Positions 29,026 through 37,990 of a stretch of DNA of 64,000 nucleotides are shown here, piece by piece. The notes beneath the pieces are model-generated. The model was not told the origin of the DNA. It did no database searches and saw only the letters and a program-made list of their open reading frames with translations. The stretch spans positions 420,001 through 484,000 of the forward strand of contig NZ_CP106841.1 of NCBI RefSeq assembly GCF_027557445.1, read 5' to 3'. The position numbers and the translations under genes were made by a program. The DNA comes from Paenalcaligenes faecalis. Its GTDB lineage: Bacteria > Pseudomonadota > Gammaproteobacteria > Burkholderiales > Burkholderiaceae_B. The stretch's first letter is position 1. Each line of letters starts with the position of its first letter.

Positions 29026-29287
29026 TATCAGAAGGGAGTTCAATTTTGACCTCTAGTATTTCTAGGGCGTCTTGACGATCCAAATGAACTTGAATGTCGT
29101 GGGGGTCGATTTGAACATAACGAGAAATGACCTCGATGAGTTCTTTTTGTAATCGAGGTAAGTAGTCAGGACTCACACCATCAACGCCGCGCTCATTAAT
29201 TAAAATAAGTTGCAAACGATCCTTAGCAACACTAGCGGTAGGGTTTGTGTTTTTTTTGTTGCCGGTAAAAAAAGACAGAAAAGCCAT
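29021..29287 (-). CDS. minE: Cell division topological specificity factor MinE
   Basis: MinE stimulates the MinD ATPase and drives Min oscillation, which keeps the MinC inhibitor away from mid-cell. The 88 residues contain the N-terminal membrane-targeting segment (MAFLSFF), the anti-MinCD helix region ([14 protein letters not shown]) and the C-terminal dimerisation domain with the conserved [17 protein letters not shown]. The gene begins two bases after minD and is last in the minC-minD-minE order. Confidence 0.97.
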   Translation of the reverse strand: MAFLSFFTGNKKNTNPTASVAKDRLQLILINERGVDGVSPDYLPRLQKELIEVISRYVQIDPHDIQVHLDRQDALEILEVKIELPSDK

Positions 29288-29289
29288 GA

Positions 29290-30105
29290 CTATTTACCCC
29301 CGAAGAGGCGTTTTAGAAAACCTGGTTTTTCGTATTCAACGAAACGTAAGGGACGTTCCTCGCCTAAGTAACGAGCTACGATGTCATCGTAGGCTTGAGC
29401 TGCGGGGCTTTCAGCAAGGTGAATAACGGGTGTACCTTGGTTAGACGCATGCAGTACGTCCTCGGACTCGGGAACCACACCAATCAGTTTGATGCGTAAT
29501 ATGTCCTCAATGTCTTGTAGAGACAACATTTCACCATCAGCCACGCGTTTTGCACTATAGCGGCTAATGAGCAAGTATTCTTTGATAGGGGTGTCGTTGG
29601 TCTCAGCACGACGAGACTTGGCTGATAATATGCCTAAAATACGATCAGAGTCACGTACAGAGGATACCTCTGGGTTAGTTACTACTAATGCATCATCAGC
29701 AAAATAAGAGGCCATCAGAGCACCGGTTTCTATACCTGCTGGAGAGTCACAGACAATGTATTCAAAGCCCATATCCTTTAAATCATCCAGTACTTTTTTT
29801 ACCCCCTCTTTGGTGAGGGCATCTTTGTCTCTGGTTTGAGAGGCTGGAAGAACAAAAAGATTTTCGAGTTTTTTATCCCGAATTAATGCTTGATTTAAGG
29901 AGGCTTCTTCTTGGATCACATTAACAAAATCATAGACTACACGGCGTTCGCAGCCCATGATTAAATCTAGGTTGCGTAGCCCCACATCAAAGTCAATCAC
30001 CACTGTTTTGTGGCCGCGCAGAGCCAGACCAGACGCAAAGCTTGCACTGGTTGTGGTTTTGCCCACCCCACCTTTGCCTGATGTCACCACTATTATTCGC
30101 GCCAT
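29290..30105 (-). CDS. minD: Septum site-determining ATPase MinD
   Basis: A ParA-type ATPase that binds the membrane in its ATP form and recruits MinC and MinE. The deviant Walker [10 protein letters not shown] is at about 10-18, switch [11 protein letters not shown] is at about 38-47, and switch II DSPAGIE is at about 119-125. The C-terminal amphipathic membrane helix ([11 protein letters not shown]) is intact. The 271 residues are normal. A 172-base gap with a promoter-like sequence separates it from minC. Confidence 0.97.
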   Translation of the reverse strand: MARIIVVTSGKGGVGKTTTSASFASGLALRGHKTVVIDFDVGLRNLDLIMGCERRVVYDFVNVIQEEASLNQALIRDKKLENLFVLPASQTRDKDALTKEGVKKVLDDLKDMGFEYIVCDSPAGIETGALMASYFADDALVVTNPEVSSVRDSDRILGILSAKSRRAETNDTPIKEYLLISRYSAKRVADGEMLSLQDIEDILRIKLIGVVPESEDVLHASNQGTPVIHLAESPAAQAYDDIVARYLGEERPLRFVEYEKPGFLKRLFGGK

Positions 30106-30146
30106 GATGCTGTGTGTCCTTTAGTATTTTTAGTCATGTGCTTGCT

Positions 30147-30175
30147 ATTATAAAAACAAATTATAAATGTACTAA
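30147..30175 (-). promoter_or_regulatory. Candidate internal promoter for minD-minE
   Basis: On the minus strand TTAGTA (30170-30175) and TATAAT (30147-30152) are separated by 17 bases, 42 bases before the minD start codon. The -10 is perfect and the -35 is moderate. No terminator is seen between minC and this site. Confidence 0.5.
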
Positions 30176-30277
30176 GTATAGATAATAGATCAAGTTAATG
30201 GTAATGAAACTAAATCGTCTTAGTATAGGCCATACACTGGCACGAAGCGTCCCAGAGTGCAAGAGGATTAACATCTA

Positions 30278-30997
30278 TTAACTTAATGGCTCGAATTTTA
30301 ATGATTCACCTTCAAGTTGAATGACAACCCCTTGTTTATGATAGGGATTTGCGCTGGGGTCTTCAATAACACTATAGACGCCAGCAATGGCAATTAGCTC
30401 GGGATCAAATTCTGCTGCGACGATAAAAGCATTGGTGTCGCCATTAGCTCCTGCAATTGCTTTACCACGGAGTGGGCCGTGTACATAAATATTACCTGTT
30501 GCAATAATTTCAGCCCCTTGGCCCACCATACCAGCAATAATTAAATCCCCATCTGGTGCATATAGACGTTGTCCAGAGCGCAAAGGCTGGCGCACAATCA
30601 TCGGAGCTGCTTGAGTGATAGGCTCTGCAGGCTCAGGCTCAGGTTCTGGTTCAGGTAGGTCTATTGTGGTTTTAGTGCTGGAAAGCTCTACTGCAGGTAG
30701 CCCGTATTGAGCGGCTGCTATTTGTTGATCGGCTTGCCCCATCATGCCAATAGGGTGTAGTTGGTGATGGCGCAGTGCGGTGATTAAGCCTTCCCAGTCG
30801 ATAGGATCAGGAATGGCTGTGCTATCAATCACGACAGGCTCATTTTGGAAAAAGGCTCCAGCGCCTTGCATACGTAGGTCTAGCGCTTCGAGTAATTCAG
30901 TGGTGTCAGCACTATGCAATACCAGTCGCACGGTATAGATAGTAGCGCTTTTGATATCTAGGGCTTGAGGGCCTTTGCGAGAAGTAGGTGCGTTCAC
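30278..30997 (-). CDS. minC: Septum site-determining protein MinC
   Basis: MinC blocks FtsZ polymerisation away from mid-cell. The 239-residue protein has the N-terminal FtsZ-inhibiting domain (about 14-110), a proline/glutamate linker with repeated EP units (about 135-143), and the C-terminal beta-helix domain that binds MinD, with RSGQRLYAPDGDLIIAG and the GNIYVHGPLRGKAIAG signature. It is first in the minCDE order but 172 bases from minD. It follows glnS after a strong terminator, so its promoter should lie in the 50-base gap. Confidence 0.95.
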   Translation of the reverse strand: MNAPTSRKGPQALDIKSATIYTVRLVLHSADTTELLEALDLRMQGAGAFFQNEPVVIDSTAIPDPIDWEGLITALRHHQLHPIGMMGQADQQIAAAQYGLPAVELSSTKTTIDLPEPEPEPEPAEPITQAAPMIVRQPLRSGQRLYAPDGDLIIAGMVGQGAEIIATGNIYVHGPLRGKAIAGANGDTNAFIVAAEFDPELIAIAGVYSVIEDPSANPYHKQGVVIQLEGESLKFEPLS

Positions 30998-31013
30998 TTG
31001 ATAACCATCACAA

Positions 31014-31037
31014 TGAAAAAGGGGGGCGAAGCCCCCT
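31014..31037 (-). terminator. Terminator of glnS
   Basis: On the minus strand a GC-rich stem GGGGGC-TTC-GCCCCC with a three-base loop is followed by five T. It lies just after the glnS stop and before minC. Confidence 0.88.
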
Positions 31038-31047
31038 GTTAATTGGC

Positions 31048-32805
31048 TTAGTTCCAGTTGTCTTTTAATGTAGCAGTACGATTAAGTACGGGTTTATCTG
31101 GTGTGGATAATTCTCGATCAGCGACAAAATAACCTAGACGCTCGAACTGCCAATGCGCATCGGGGCTGGCGACTAGACCGGGTTCTACCCAGCCTTGAAT
31201 CGTTTGCATTGAGTTTGGATTGATAAGCTGCAAGAAATCTTTGTCACCTACATCGGGATGAGGGTCGGTAAATAGACGGTCATACAAACGGATTTCAGCG
31301 GCAATTGCATGTTTAGCACTAATCCAAGTGATATTGCCTTTGACTTTAACTGAGTCCGCTCCAGGTGTCCCACTTTTGGTGTCGGGTAGGTAGTCGGCAT
31401 ACACCGTTGTTACCTGACCATTTTCATCCTTATCAAAGCCTGTGCAGGTAATGATGTAACCATACTTTAGGCGAACGGTATTGCCAGGATAGAGACGGAA
31501 ATAACGTTTTTCAGGCTCTTCGCGGAAGTCATCTCGTTCGATCCAGAGCTCTCGGCTCAGATGGAATTCACGTTTACCGGCCTCGGGGTGGTGTGGATGA
31601 ACGGGAGCATAGCAGAGCTCCTCTTTATCCTCAGGGAAATTATTGAGGATAAGTTTGATTGGATCTAATACCGCCACGCTACGAGGAGCTTTAGGATCTA
31701 AATCATCACGTAAGGCCTGCTCTAAAATGCTGTAATCGATGCGAGAGTCGGCTTTGGAGACACCAATTCGATCACAAAATAACCGAATGGACTCGGGTGT
31801 ATAACCACGACGGCGTAGTCCTGCTAGAGTGGGTAGACGGGGATCATCCCAACCATCCACATGATTTTCTACAACTAATTGTCGTAGTTTGCGTTTGCTG
31901 GTGACTACGTAGCTGAGGTAGAGACGAGCAAACTCATACTGTTGAGGTAGTGGGTCGGTAAAGAAACCTAAGTCACGTAGATGCTCTAGAATCCAATTGT
32001 AAAATGGACGTTGGTCTTCGAACTCGAGAGTACAAACGCTATGGGTGATCATTTCTAAGGCGTCTTCGACAGGGTGTGCCCAACTGTACATTGGGTAAAT
32101 GCACCAGTCATTCCCTGTGCGATGGTGTTCGGCGTGGCGAATACGATACATAACCGGGTCACGCATATTAATATTAGGTGACGCCATGTCAATTTTGGCA
32201 CGCAAACACAAGCTACCATCTGGGTGTTTACCATCGCGCATCTCGCGCAATAGTTGCAGCGACTCAGCGGCAGGGCGATCACGCCAAGGCGAGTTAGTGC
32301 CTTTTTCGGTTAATGTGCCGCGATTTTGGCGGATTTCCTCTGGGGATTGCTCATCTACGTAGGCATATCCCGCAGAAATCAGGCCCTCGGCGAACTCATA
32401 CATGAATTCAAAGTAATCGCTGGCAAAGTATAAATTGTCTTCGGTTTTGAATTTCCAGTCGTAGCCTAGCCATTGAACCATGTCAATAATGGCATCAACG
32501 TACTCTTGCTCTTCTTTTTCTGGGTTCGTATCATCAAAGCGTAGATGACATGCACCCTGATAGTCTTGTGCTAAACCAAAATTCAAGCAAATGCTTTTGG
32601 CGTGACCAATGTGTAGATAGCCGTTGGGCTCAGGCGGAAAACGAGTGCGAATACGTGCAGGATCAATTTGACCTGTAGATTGTATGGCAGCTGGGCCGGG
32701 ACGACCTGCCCACAATTTTGTCGCATGACGCTGGTTTTTTAAATCTTGGTCAATGATGTTTCGTAAAAAATTGGATACGGGGGTCGGGGTAGATGCAGTG
32801 CTCAT
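31048..32805 (-). CDS. glnS: Glutaminyl-tRNA synthetase
   Basis: Class I synthetase that attaches Gln to tRNA-Gln. At 585 residues it fits the family. The catalytic signature is RFPPEPNGYLHIGHAKSI with the HIGH box at about 64-67. The second ATP-binding loop is VVTSKRKL (KMSKS equivalent). The anticodon-binding beta-barrels make up the C-terminal third. Start ATG 32805 (MSTASTPT) was chosen over an upstream in-frame start at 32871, whose extra 22 residues are not family-like. A free-standing GlnS indicates direct glutaminylation rather than only the amidotransferase route. Confidence 0.96.
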   Translation of the reverse strand: MSTASTPTPVSNFLRNIIDQDLKNQRHATKLWAGRPGPAAIQSTGQIDPARIRTRFPPEPNGYLHIGHAKSICLNFGLAQDYQGACHLRFDDTNPEKEEQEYVDAIIDMVQWLGYDWKFKTEDNLYFASDYFEFMYEFAEGLISAGYAYVDEQSPEEIRQNRGTLTEKGTNSPWRDRPAAESLQLLREMRDGKHPDGSLCLRAKIDMASPNINMRDPVMYRIRHAEHHRTGNDWCIYPMYSWAHPVEDALEMITHSVCTLEFEDQRPFYNWILEHLRDLGFFTDPLPQQYEFARLYLSYVVTSKRKLRQLVVENHVDGWDDPRLPTLAGLRRRGYTPESIRLFCDRIGVSKADSRIDYSILEQALRDDLDPKAPRSVAVLDPIKLILNNFPEDKEELCYAPVHPHHPEAGKREFHLSRELWIERDDFREEPEKRYFRLYPGNTVRLKYGYIITCTGFDKDENGQVTTVYADYLPDTKSGTPGADSVKVKGNITWISAKHAIAAEIRLYDRLFTDPHPDVGDKDFLQLINPNSMQTIQGWVEPGLVASPDAHWQFERLGYFVADRELSTPDKPVLNRTATLKDNWN

Positions 32806-32912
32806 ACACAAAAACGAATAAATAATTGAATAATGGTCTATTTTGCCACGTAATGTGGTTAGACTTGGCATTTATAGCAATAAAAACAAAATACACTTAA
32901 TTAGCGCACATT

Positions 32913-34253
32913 ATGACCTATTCCGCACTTTGGTTCTCGCAAATACAGTTTTTTGGTAGCCTGGGCTTTATGGCTGTTTTTTTTACCATAAGCCTAGGGC
33001 TGTCTTGGGTCCTGTTTTATTTACGATTGCGAGCCATGGGAGAGCAACATTTACTGTGGTTGCCCGTTTATCGATTCTGGGTGCGGATTTTTGCGCTCGC
33101 TTTTCTATTAAGCTTTGCCTCTAGTATGCCAGTGTTAATTCAACTTGGCAGCCTTTGGCCTTCGCTATTGCCTAAAATACAGGCGGTGAGTAGCCCCTTA
33201 TTGGCAGTGACGCTATTGGGTGCATTAGTGTTTAAAGCGGCGTTTCTTGGGTTAATGCTATTCGGTCAACGTCAGTTGGCTGAATGGGTGCATGCCGCCA
33301 TTGTACTGCTTGTTGCGCTAGGAAACAGTTTTGTTGCATTTTGCTTATTGGTTTTTGTGTCTTGGATGCATACACCCCTAGGTACAGAGTGGCTAGAGGG
33401 CCGTTACGTGCTGAATAGTTGGGCACAGGTACTAAGCAACCCTAGTTTGCTGTGGTATAGCTTGTTGTTTATTGGGTCTAGTTTTGTGATGGTAGCCTTA
33501 TTAATGATGGCTGTTTTGGCGCAGCAGTCTATTCGTCGGCCTCTAGGAGAGGGAGAACGACGTGCATTTAAAACGGCTGTTTATATAGGTAGTGCGGCGT
33601 GGGCTCTTTTGCTGATGGCTTTTATTGGCAATGGGAAAATGGTGGCTGATTATCAGCCTATTAAGGCCGCTGCTGCGATGGCCTACTGGCAGTCAGGCTC
33701 TGTTCCGCAGTGGCTTTGGATGGCGTGGCCATCAAGTACAGAAATGATCAATCATATGAGTCTAGGTATAACTAATGTAGGCCATAGTTGGTTAGGGCAT
33801 GATGCAGAAGGGGGGCTGTTGGGTTTAGATCAGGTTGTTGGGATGAGCCCTCCGGTTTTTGTGGTTTTTTGGTCTTTACGGTTCGCTATGTTGGCGGGCG
33901 TATTGAGCTTTTTTGTCTTATTTAAGGGCTGGCGTTTAGGCATGTTGCGTCACTATGACCCTAGCGCGTTAAGTCTAACCAAACGGAAAACGATGGCTCT
34001 ATCTGGATTTTTAGGGCCTGTCTTATTGTTGTGTGGGATGGCATATCAGTTATTTGGGGTGATGCCATTTGTGGTGAATCAAACGATTACGATTAACGAA
34101 GTGTTCGCGCAGCACTCCCTAGAGAAAAGTGTATTGAGTTTATTTGCATACACGGTGGTGTATGCCTTATTTGTTTTTGGTTTTGTGGCGTTGGTTCGTT
34201 ATACAGCCCGCTATGGTGTTGTTTCAGTGGCTAGACGGAGGGGACGAGCATGA
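32913..34253 (+). CDS. Divergent CydA-like membrane protein lacking the usual heme ligands
   Basis: A 446-residue protein with about nine membrane segments and the overall pattern of cytochrome bd subunit I. Parallels with E. coli CydA run through the chain: SLGLS in helix 1, VALGNSF, SWMHTPLGT, SNPSLLW, DYQPIKAAA and VVFWSLR. Aligned from memory, the heme and proton-path positions are replaced: Met20 for His19, Thr100 for Glu99, Lys108 for Glu107, Leu185 for His186, and VNQTI for GRQPW (about 388-392). The quinol lysine (Lys251) is kept, but Glu257 is replaced by Met. Helix 1 has no His at all. The frame is intact, so this is not a pseudogene. It overlaps the cydB-like gene by four bases and heads a five-gene run. 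Confidence 0.78.
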   Translation: MTYSALWFSQIQFFGSLGFMAVFFTISLGLSWVLFYLRLRAMGEQHLLWLPVYRFWVRIFALAFLLSFASSMPVLIQLGSLWPSLLPKIQAVSSPLLAVTLLGALVFKAAFLGLMLFGQRQLAEWVHAAIVLLVALGNSFVAFCLLVFVSWMHTPLGTEWLEGRYVLNSWAQVLSNPSLLWYSLLFIGSSFVMVALLMMAVLAQQSIRRPLGEGERRAFKTAVYIGSAAWALLLMAFIGNGKMVADYQPIKAAAAMAYWQSGSVPQWLWMAWPSSTEMINHMSLGITNVGHSWLGHDAEGGLLGLDQVVGMSPPVFVVFWSLRFAMLAGVLSFFVLFKGWRLGMLRHYDPSALSLTKRKTMALSGFLGPVLLLCGMAYQLFGVMPFVVNQTITINEVFAQHSLEKSVLSLFAYTVVYALFVFGFVALVRYTARYGVVSVARRRGRA

Positions 34254-35299
34254 TACAAGCATTATCGACAGCGTTGGGGTTGGCTCCAACAGACCCTACC
34301 TTTTGGTTACCGTTGTTTTTTCTTTGTCTGTTAATGGTAACGGTGATAGCCGGCACCATCTTAGATGGCTTTGATATAGGGGTAGGGTGCTTGTCATTAG
34401 TCGCCCCCGAGTCATTACGCCCCCGGATGATGAGCTTACTTAGCCCGTGGCGCGATGCGAATGAGTTTTGGCTGTTTTTGGGGATGATTGTATTTGCTGT
34501 TGCATTCCCTCAAGCCTGGGCAGAGGTAATGGGGCAATTGCAGTTAGCACTATTATGTTTAGCTTTAGGCGTAATGGCTCGTTCTGTTTGCTTTGAGTTA
34601 CGACTACGGGCGCCAGCAGAACAGCAACATCTTTGGCAGCGAGGTTTTGCCTTGGGTTCTGTAGTGACGGCTTTTGCTCATGGGTTATTGTTAGCTAAGG
34701 TCATTATTAATTATCAAGGTGGATCTGGTTATGTCTGGTTTTTGGTTTTCATGGGTTTTTGTGCAGTAGCCGCTTATGTATTATTAGGAGCCGCTTGGTT
34801 AGTGATGCGAGAGGTGGGCGAACTACGTATGCGCGCGGTGGTATGGGGGCGGAGGGCTGTACGTTGGTTTGCGGCAGGGGCTGTGGCGGCCTCCGTGGTG
34901 TTGGCCTTGGCGAACCCTGGTGTACTTTTAAAGTGGAGTGAGGGGGCGCCACGTATTGCTGTATTAGGGCTTTGGACGTTTATTCTACTTGGCTTTGTCA
35001 TTATAGAAATGAATTTACAGCGATTATTAAATGTCAGTGTACGTGGTACGGGTTTACCTTTTTTAATCACCCTAGTTATTTTCATTGCCGTATTATTAGG
35101 ACTAGGATTTAGTTTTTTTCCTTTTTTGGTCTTAGATCAAATCACGATTTGGGATGCCGCTGCGGATACGCAGACATTGCAGCTTATCTGGAAAATCAGT
35201 TTGTTCACTCTGCCTTTTTTAGCTCTTTTTTCATTTTGGGTTTATTGGCGGATGTTTGGCCTTTCTCGCCCTCCTACTCCTCCTCTTTTTAAAAATTAA
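34250..35299 (+). CDS. CydB-like subunit II of a bd-type oxidase
   Basis: A 349-residue polytopic protein of the CydB family, a heme-poor partner of CydA in the inner membrane. In helix 1 it keeps DGFDIGVG, then SPWRDANEFWLFLGMIVFAVAFP with the conserved Asp, and near the end ITIWDAAADTQTLQL and FWVYWRMFG. These match canonical CydB closely, in contrast to its divergent partner. It starts within the stop region of the preceding gene (ATGA overlap), so the two are translationally coupled. The partner's altered ligands leave it open whether the complex reduces oxygen. Confidence 0.85.
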   Translation: MIQALSTALGLAPTDPTFWLPLFFLCLLMVTVIAGTILDGFDIGVGCLSLVAPESLRPRMMSLLSPWRDANEFWLFLGMIVFAVAFPQAWAEVMGQLQLALLCLALGVMARSVCFELRLRAPAEQQHLWQRGFALGSVVTAFAHGLLLAKVIINYQGGSGYVWFLVFMGFCAVAAYVLLGAAWLVMREVGELRMRAVVWGRRAVRWFAAGAVAASVVLALANPGVLLKWSEGAPRIAVLGLWTFILLGFVIIEMNLQRLLNVSVRGTGLPFLITLVIFIAVLLGLGFSFFPFLVLDQITIWDAAADTQTLQLIWKISLFTLPFLALFSFWVYWRMFGLSRPPTPPLFKN

Positions 35300-35302
35300 G
35301 GC

Positions 35303-37078
35303 ATGGCCTACAAAAAATACCTCCGTCTTACTCGTCAACGAATACGTCACTGGCAATGGTTATCTGATACCCCAGCGATGCTTTGTTGGGCTGTGGTGAT
35401 GGGGGTGTTAGGGGCCGGAGTAGTGATGCTGTTTTATGAGAGTATTTACCTCATACAGCGTGTTGTAACAGGGCAGTCTGGCAGCATTACTCAGGTAACA
35501 CGTTCTTTATCATGGGATATGCGGCTATTATTTCCTACATTGGGTGGGCTTGCCGCAGGGGTGTTGCTTTGGTTAGCAGGCCGTAAAAAAGCCTCTACGG
35601 CCTCGGACTACATGGAAGCAGTTGCTATTGGTGATGGGCGACTGTCATTACGTCAAGGCTTGCTGCGTTCGTTGGCCTCGTTATGTACGGTGGCATCAGG
35701 GGGCGCTATAGGTCGAGAGGGGGCAATGATTCATCTGTCATCTTTAGCCGCCTCTCTCTTTGGTCGTTTTATTTATATTGCTCCAGAGCGACTTCGGCTC
35801 TTGGTTGCTTGTGGGGCAGCAGCAGGTGTAGCGTCGGCATATGGTGCGCCGTTAGCCGGAGCTATTTTTGTGGCAGAAATTGTATTGGGCTCCATGAGTA
35901 TTCAGACTCTGGGGCCTTTATTGGTTGCCTCTGCGACGGCTAATATCACGATGCGAATGAGCCACCACTATAAAGCCCCTTACGAAATGATTGATCTGCC
36001 CGGCATTGTAGGATGGGAAATTATTGTTTTTGTCTTGCTTGGGTTAATCATCGGAGTGGTCGCTCCAGGCTTTTTAAAGCTGATGAATTACACAAAACAA
36101 CTGTTTGTACGCAGTGGATTACCCCTCATTGCTCGGCTTACGGTTGGTGGTTTTATGTTGGGCTTATTGTTGATTATGGTCCCTGACGTGGCTGGCAATG
36201 GTTATAGTGTGGTTTCGTCTTTTTTGCATGACCCTTGGACGTGGTATGCCGTGATTGCCATGTTATTTGCCAAGGTATTGGCAACAACAATTACGGTAGG
36301 ATCAGGAGCCATAGGAGGGGTCTTTACTCCGGCTTTATTTGTAGGCGCTGCTTTTGGAACCTTGTTTGGGCAAATCATCCAGTGGGTATTGCCGGGGTTA
36401 GGCGTAGAGACTTATGTCTATACCCTAGTCGGTATGGGGGCTTTTTTAGGTGCGGCCACCAGTGCTCCTTTGATGGCGATTCTGATGCTCTTTGAGATGA
36501 CCTTGAGCTATCAATTGGTATTGCCATTGATTATTGCGGCAGTGACGGCTTACTTTATGTCACGGACCTTGGCGGAGGTCGCCATGTATGATGTGACATT
36601 GGCGAGAGAAAGAGATCAGCTTTTGCGTTTTACTTTGCGTAATACGCGCTTAAGCGAACTGGTTCGGCCAGCTGATACGGTATTGACCACCGAGGCAACG
36701 GTAGGTGATGCGCTGCAGATGTATTTGGATTATCCCGTGCGCTTTATTTATGTGGTGGATGAAAATAATCATTATTTAGGTGTGATAGCTCAGCCTGAAC
36801 TTATGCGATTATTGATGAATCATCAGGATGCGCATGATGAGCCCATCGGAGAGGTGTTGAAATTAGACTATGTGCAGACACTCATGCCTCACATGAGCCT
36901 AGACCATGCTCAAGAGCAGTTTATGGATTTTGTGGGAGAGCGCTTGCCGGTGATTCGTAGTCTCGAAGAGCCGCGTTTAATTGGTGTAGTCTATAAATCA
37001 GCCTTGTTGGAAAAATATTCAGCATTAAAGCGTTCATTAGACGCAAGTAGTGAGGCGCTAGTTAGCTTACATCGCTAA
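35303..37078 (+). CDS. clcB: ClC-type chloride channel/transporter with CBS domains (ClcB-like)
   Basis: A 591-residue membrane protein of the ClC family, which moves chloride across the inner membrane. An approximately 430-residue ClC core has the ASGGAIGREGAMIHL segment with the gating glutamate in GREG, the APLAGAIFVAEI segment, and GSGAIGGVFTPALFVGA. In the second segment, FVAEIV has one Glu where E. coli ClcA has Glu-Glu, so the internal proton glutamate appears to be Ile, as I recall for ClcB-type members. A C-terminal cytoplasmic part (about 465-580) has two CBS-like repeats. It begins three bases after the cydB-like gene. Confidence 0.9.
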   Translation: MAYKKYLRLTRQRIRHWQWLSDTPAMLCWAVVMGVLGAGVVMLFYESIYLIQRVVTGQSGSITQVTRSLSWDMRLLFPTLGGLAAGVLLWLAGRKKASTASDYMEAVAIGDGRLSLRQGLLRSLASLCTVASGGAIGREGAMIHLSSLAASLFGRFIYIAPERLRLLVACGAAAGVASAYGAPLAGAIFVAEIVLGSMSIQTLGPLLVASATANITMRMSHHYKAPYEMIDLPGIVGWEIIVFVLLGLIIGVVAPGFLKLMNYTKQLFVRSGLPLIARLTVGGFMLGLLLIMVPDVAGNGYSVVSSFLHDPWTWYAVIAMLFAKVLATTITVGSGAIGGVFTPALFVGAAFGTLFGQIIQWVLPGLGVETYVYTLVGMGAFLGAATSAPLMAILMLFEMTLSYQLVLPLIIAAVTAYFMSRTLAEVAMYDVTLARERDQLLRFTLRNTRLSELVRPADTVLTTEATVGDALQMYLDYPVRFIYVVDENNHYLGVIAQPELMRLLMNHQDAHDEPIGEVLKLDYVQTLMPHMSLDHAQEQFMDFVGERLPVIRSLEEPRLIGVVYKSALLEKYSALKRSLDASSEALVSLHR

Positions 37079-37091
37079 GAACAGGATAAAT

Positions 37092-37988
37092 ATGGGACGA
37101 GGTCTATGTTGGATCGGCTATAGCATGGTTGGGCTAGTAATTAGCTCTGCAGCTTTGGCGCAACCTAAACCAGCGATTCCTTTACAACTGAAAATCGCCC
37201 CGCAGATATCGAATCATGCTCCAGATCACTGGTACGTGGACCAGCGAGCGTGGCGTTATCAATCGACCAGTAATGTACGTTTTACTGTTGGTAATAGTAC
37301 GCCTCAACTTGTTTCAGGTTTAAAAACAGTTCCTCTAGGAGGGCTCAGTTTTTCTGATCGGGTGGATGCTGTTTTGACTGATAAAGAGCAATGGCGTTAT
37401 GGCTTAGCTCTGGGTGTAGTAGATAAACAGCCGACCGCTACGGACTTTAACTATGGGGCAAAAGCCGCTCGAGCATGGGTAGATGTTCGGTTGTCACCTA
37501 AACTTTCTTTTGATGGTTTATACCAGCGCGCCGAAGGCTACGAACAGGTAGGGCTTGGTAGTCGTTATCACCTCAGTAGTACAGGTGGTGTATGGGCCAT
37601 GAGCCTAACTCAGAGCCATCATCGGGCGGGTAAGGGATGGCGGTATCAAGGGCGTTACGACATGGACATTTCTGAGACAGTCGATATGTCTTTGAGCACA
37701 GAGACCTATAGTGGGGCCTTTAGCAATTTGCTGCAGTCTCAAAACAAATCGTTTACGACACCACAGGCTAAACATGGCGTAGAAGTGCATTGGGATACAG
37801 GGCGTTGGGGCGCACTGGGGGCCAGTTATTCCAGTACCCAGCCACGGCTAGGGCAAAATCAACATTCATTTGGTGTCAACCAACAGTTTTGGTATAGCTC
37901 TAATTTGCGCATAGACCTAGATGCACAACGCCAAATTCATACCGGTGACTATAATATGGGATTACGCTTTTCCCTACCTGTGTTTTAA
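37092..37988 (+). CDS. Putative outer-membrane beta-barrel protein
   Basis: A 298-residue exported protein. Its signal peptide (hydrophobic region about 8-22) ends at an AxA-like site (ALAQP). The mature part consists of short alternating strands rich in aromatic residues, Gly and Ser, with no hydrophobic helix. It ends in RFSLPVF with a terminal Phe, the usual signal for the outer-membrane BAM machinery. I recognise no named family. The start is 13 bases after the ClC gene and the stop is two bases before recQ, so it is co-transcribed with both. No function is inferred. Confidence 0.72.
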   Translation: MGRGLCWIGYSMVGLVISSAALAQPKPAIPLQLKIAPQISNHAPDHWYVDQRAWRYQSTSNVRFTVGNSTPQLVSGLKTVPLGGLSFSDRVDAVLTDKEQWRYGLALGVVDKQPTATDFNYGAKAARAWVDVRLSPKLSFDGLYQRAEGYEQVGLGSRYHLSSTGGVWAMSLTQSHHRAGKGWRYQGRYDMDISETVDMSLSTETYSGAFSNLLQSQNKSFTTPQAKHGVEVHWDTGRWGALGASYSSTQPRLGQNQHSFGVNQQFWYSSNLRIDLDAQRQIHTGDYNMGLRFSLPVF

Positions 37989-37990
37989 CT

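Noticed and set aside
32913-34253. CydA-like gene as a pseudogene
   Set aside because: The frame is complete, it is translationally coupled to a good CydB-like gene, and the membrane segments and quinol lysine are kept.
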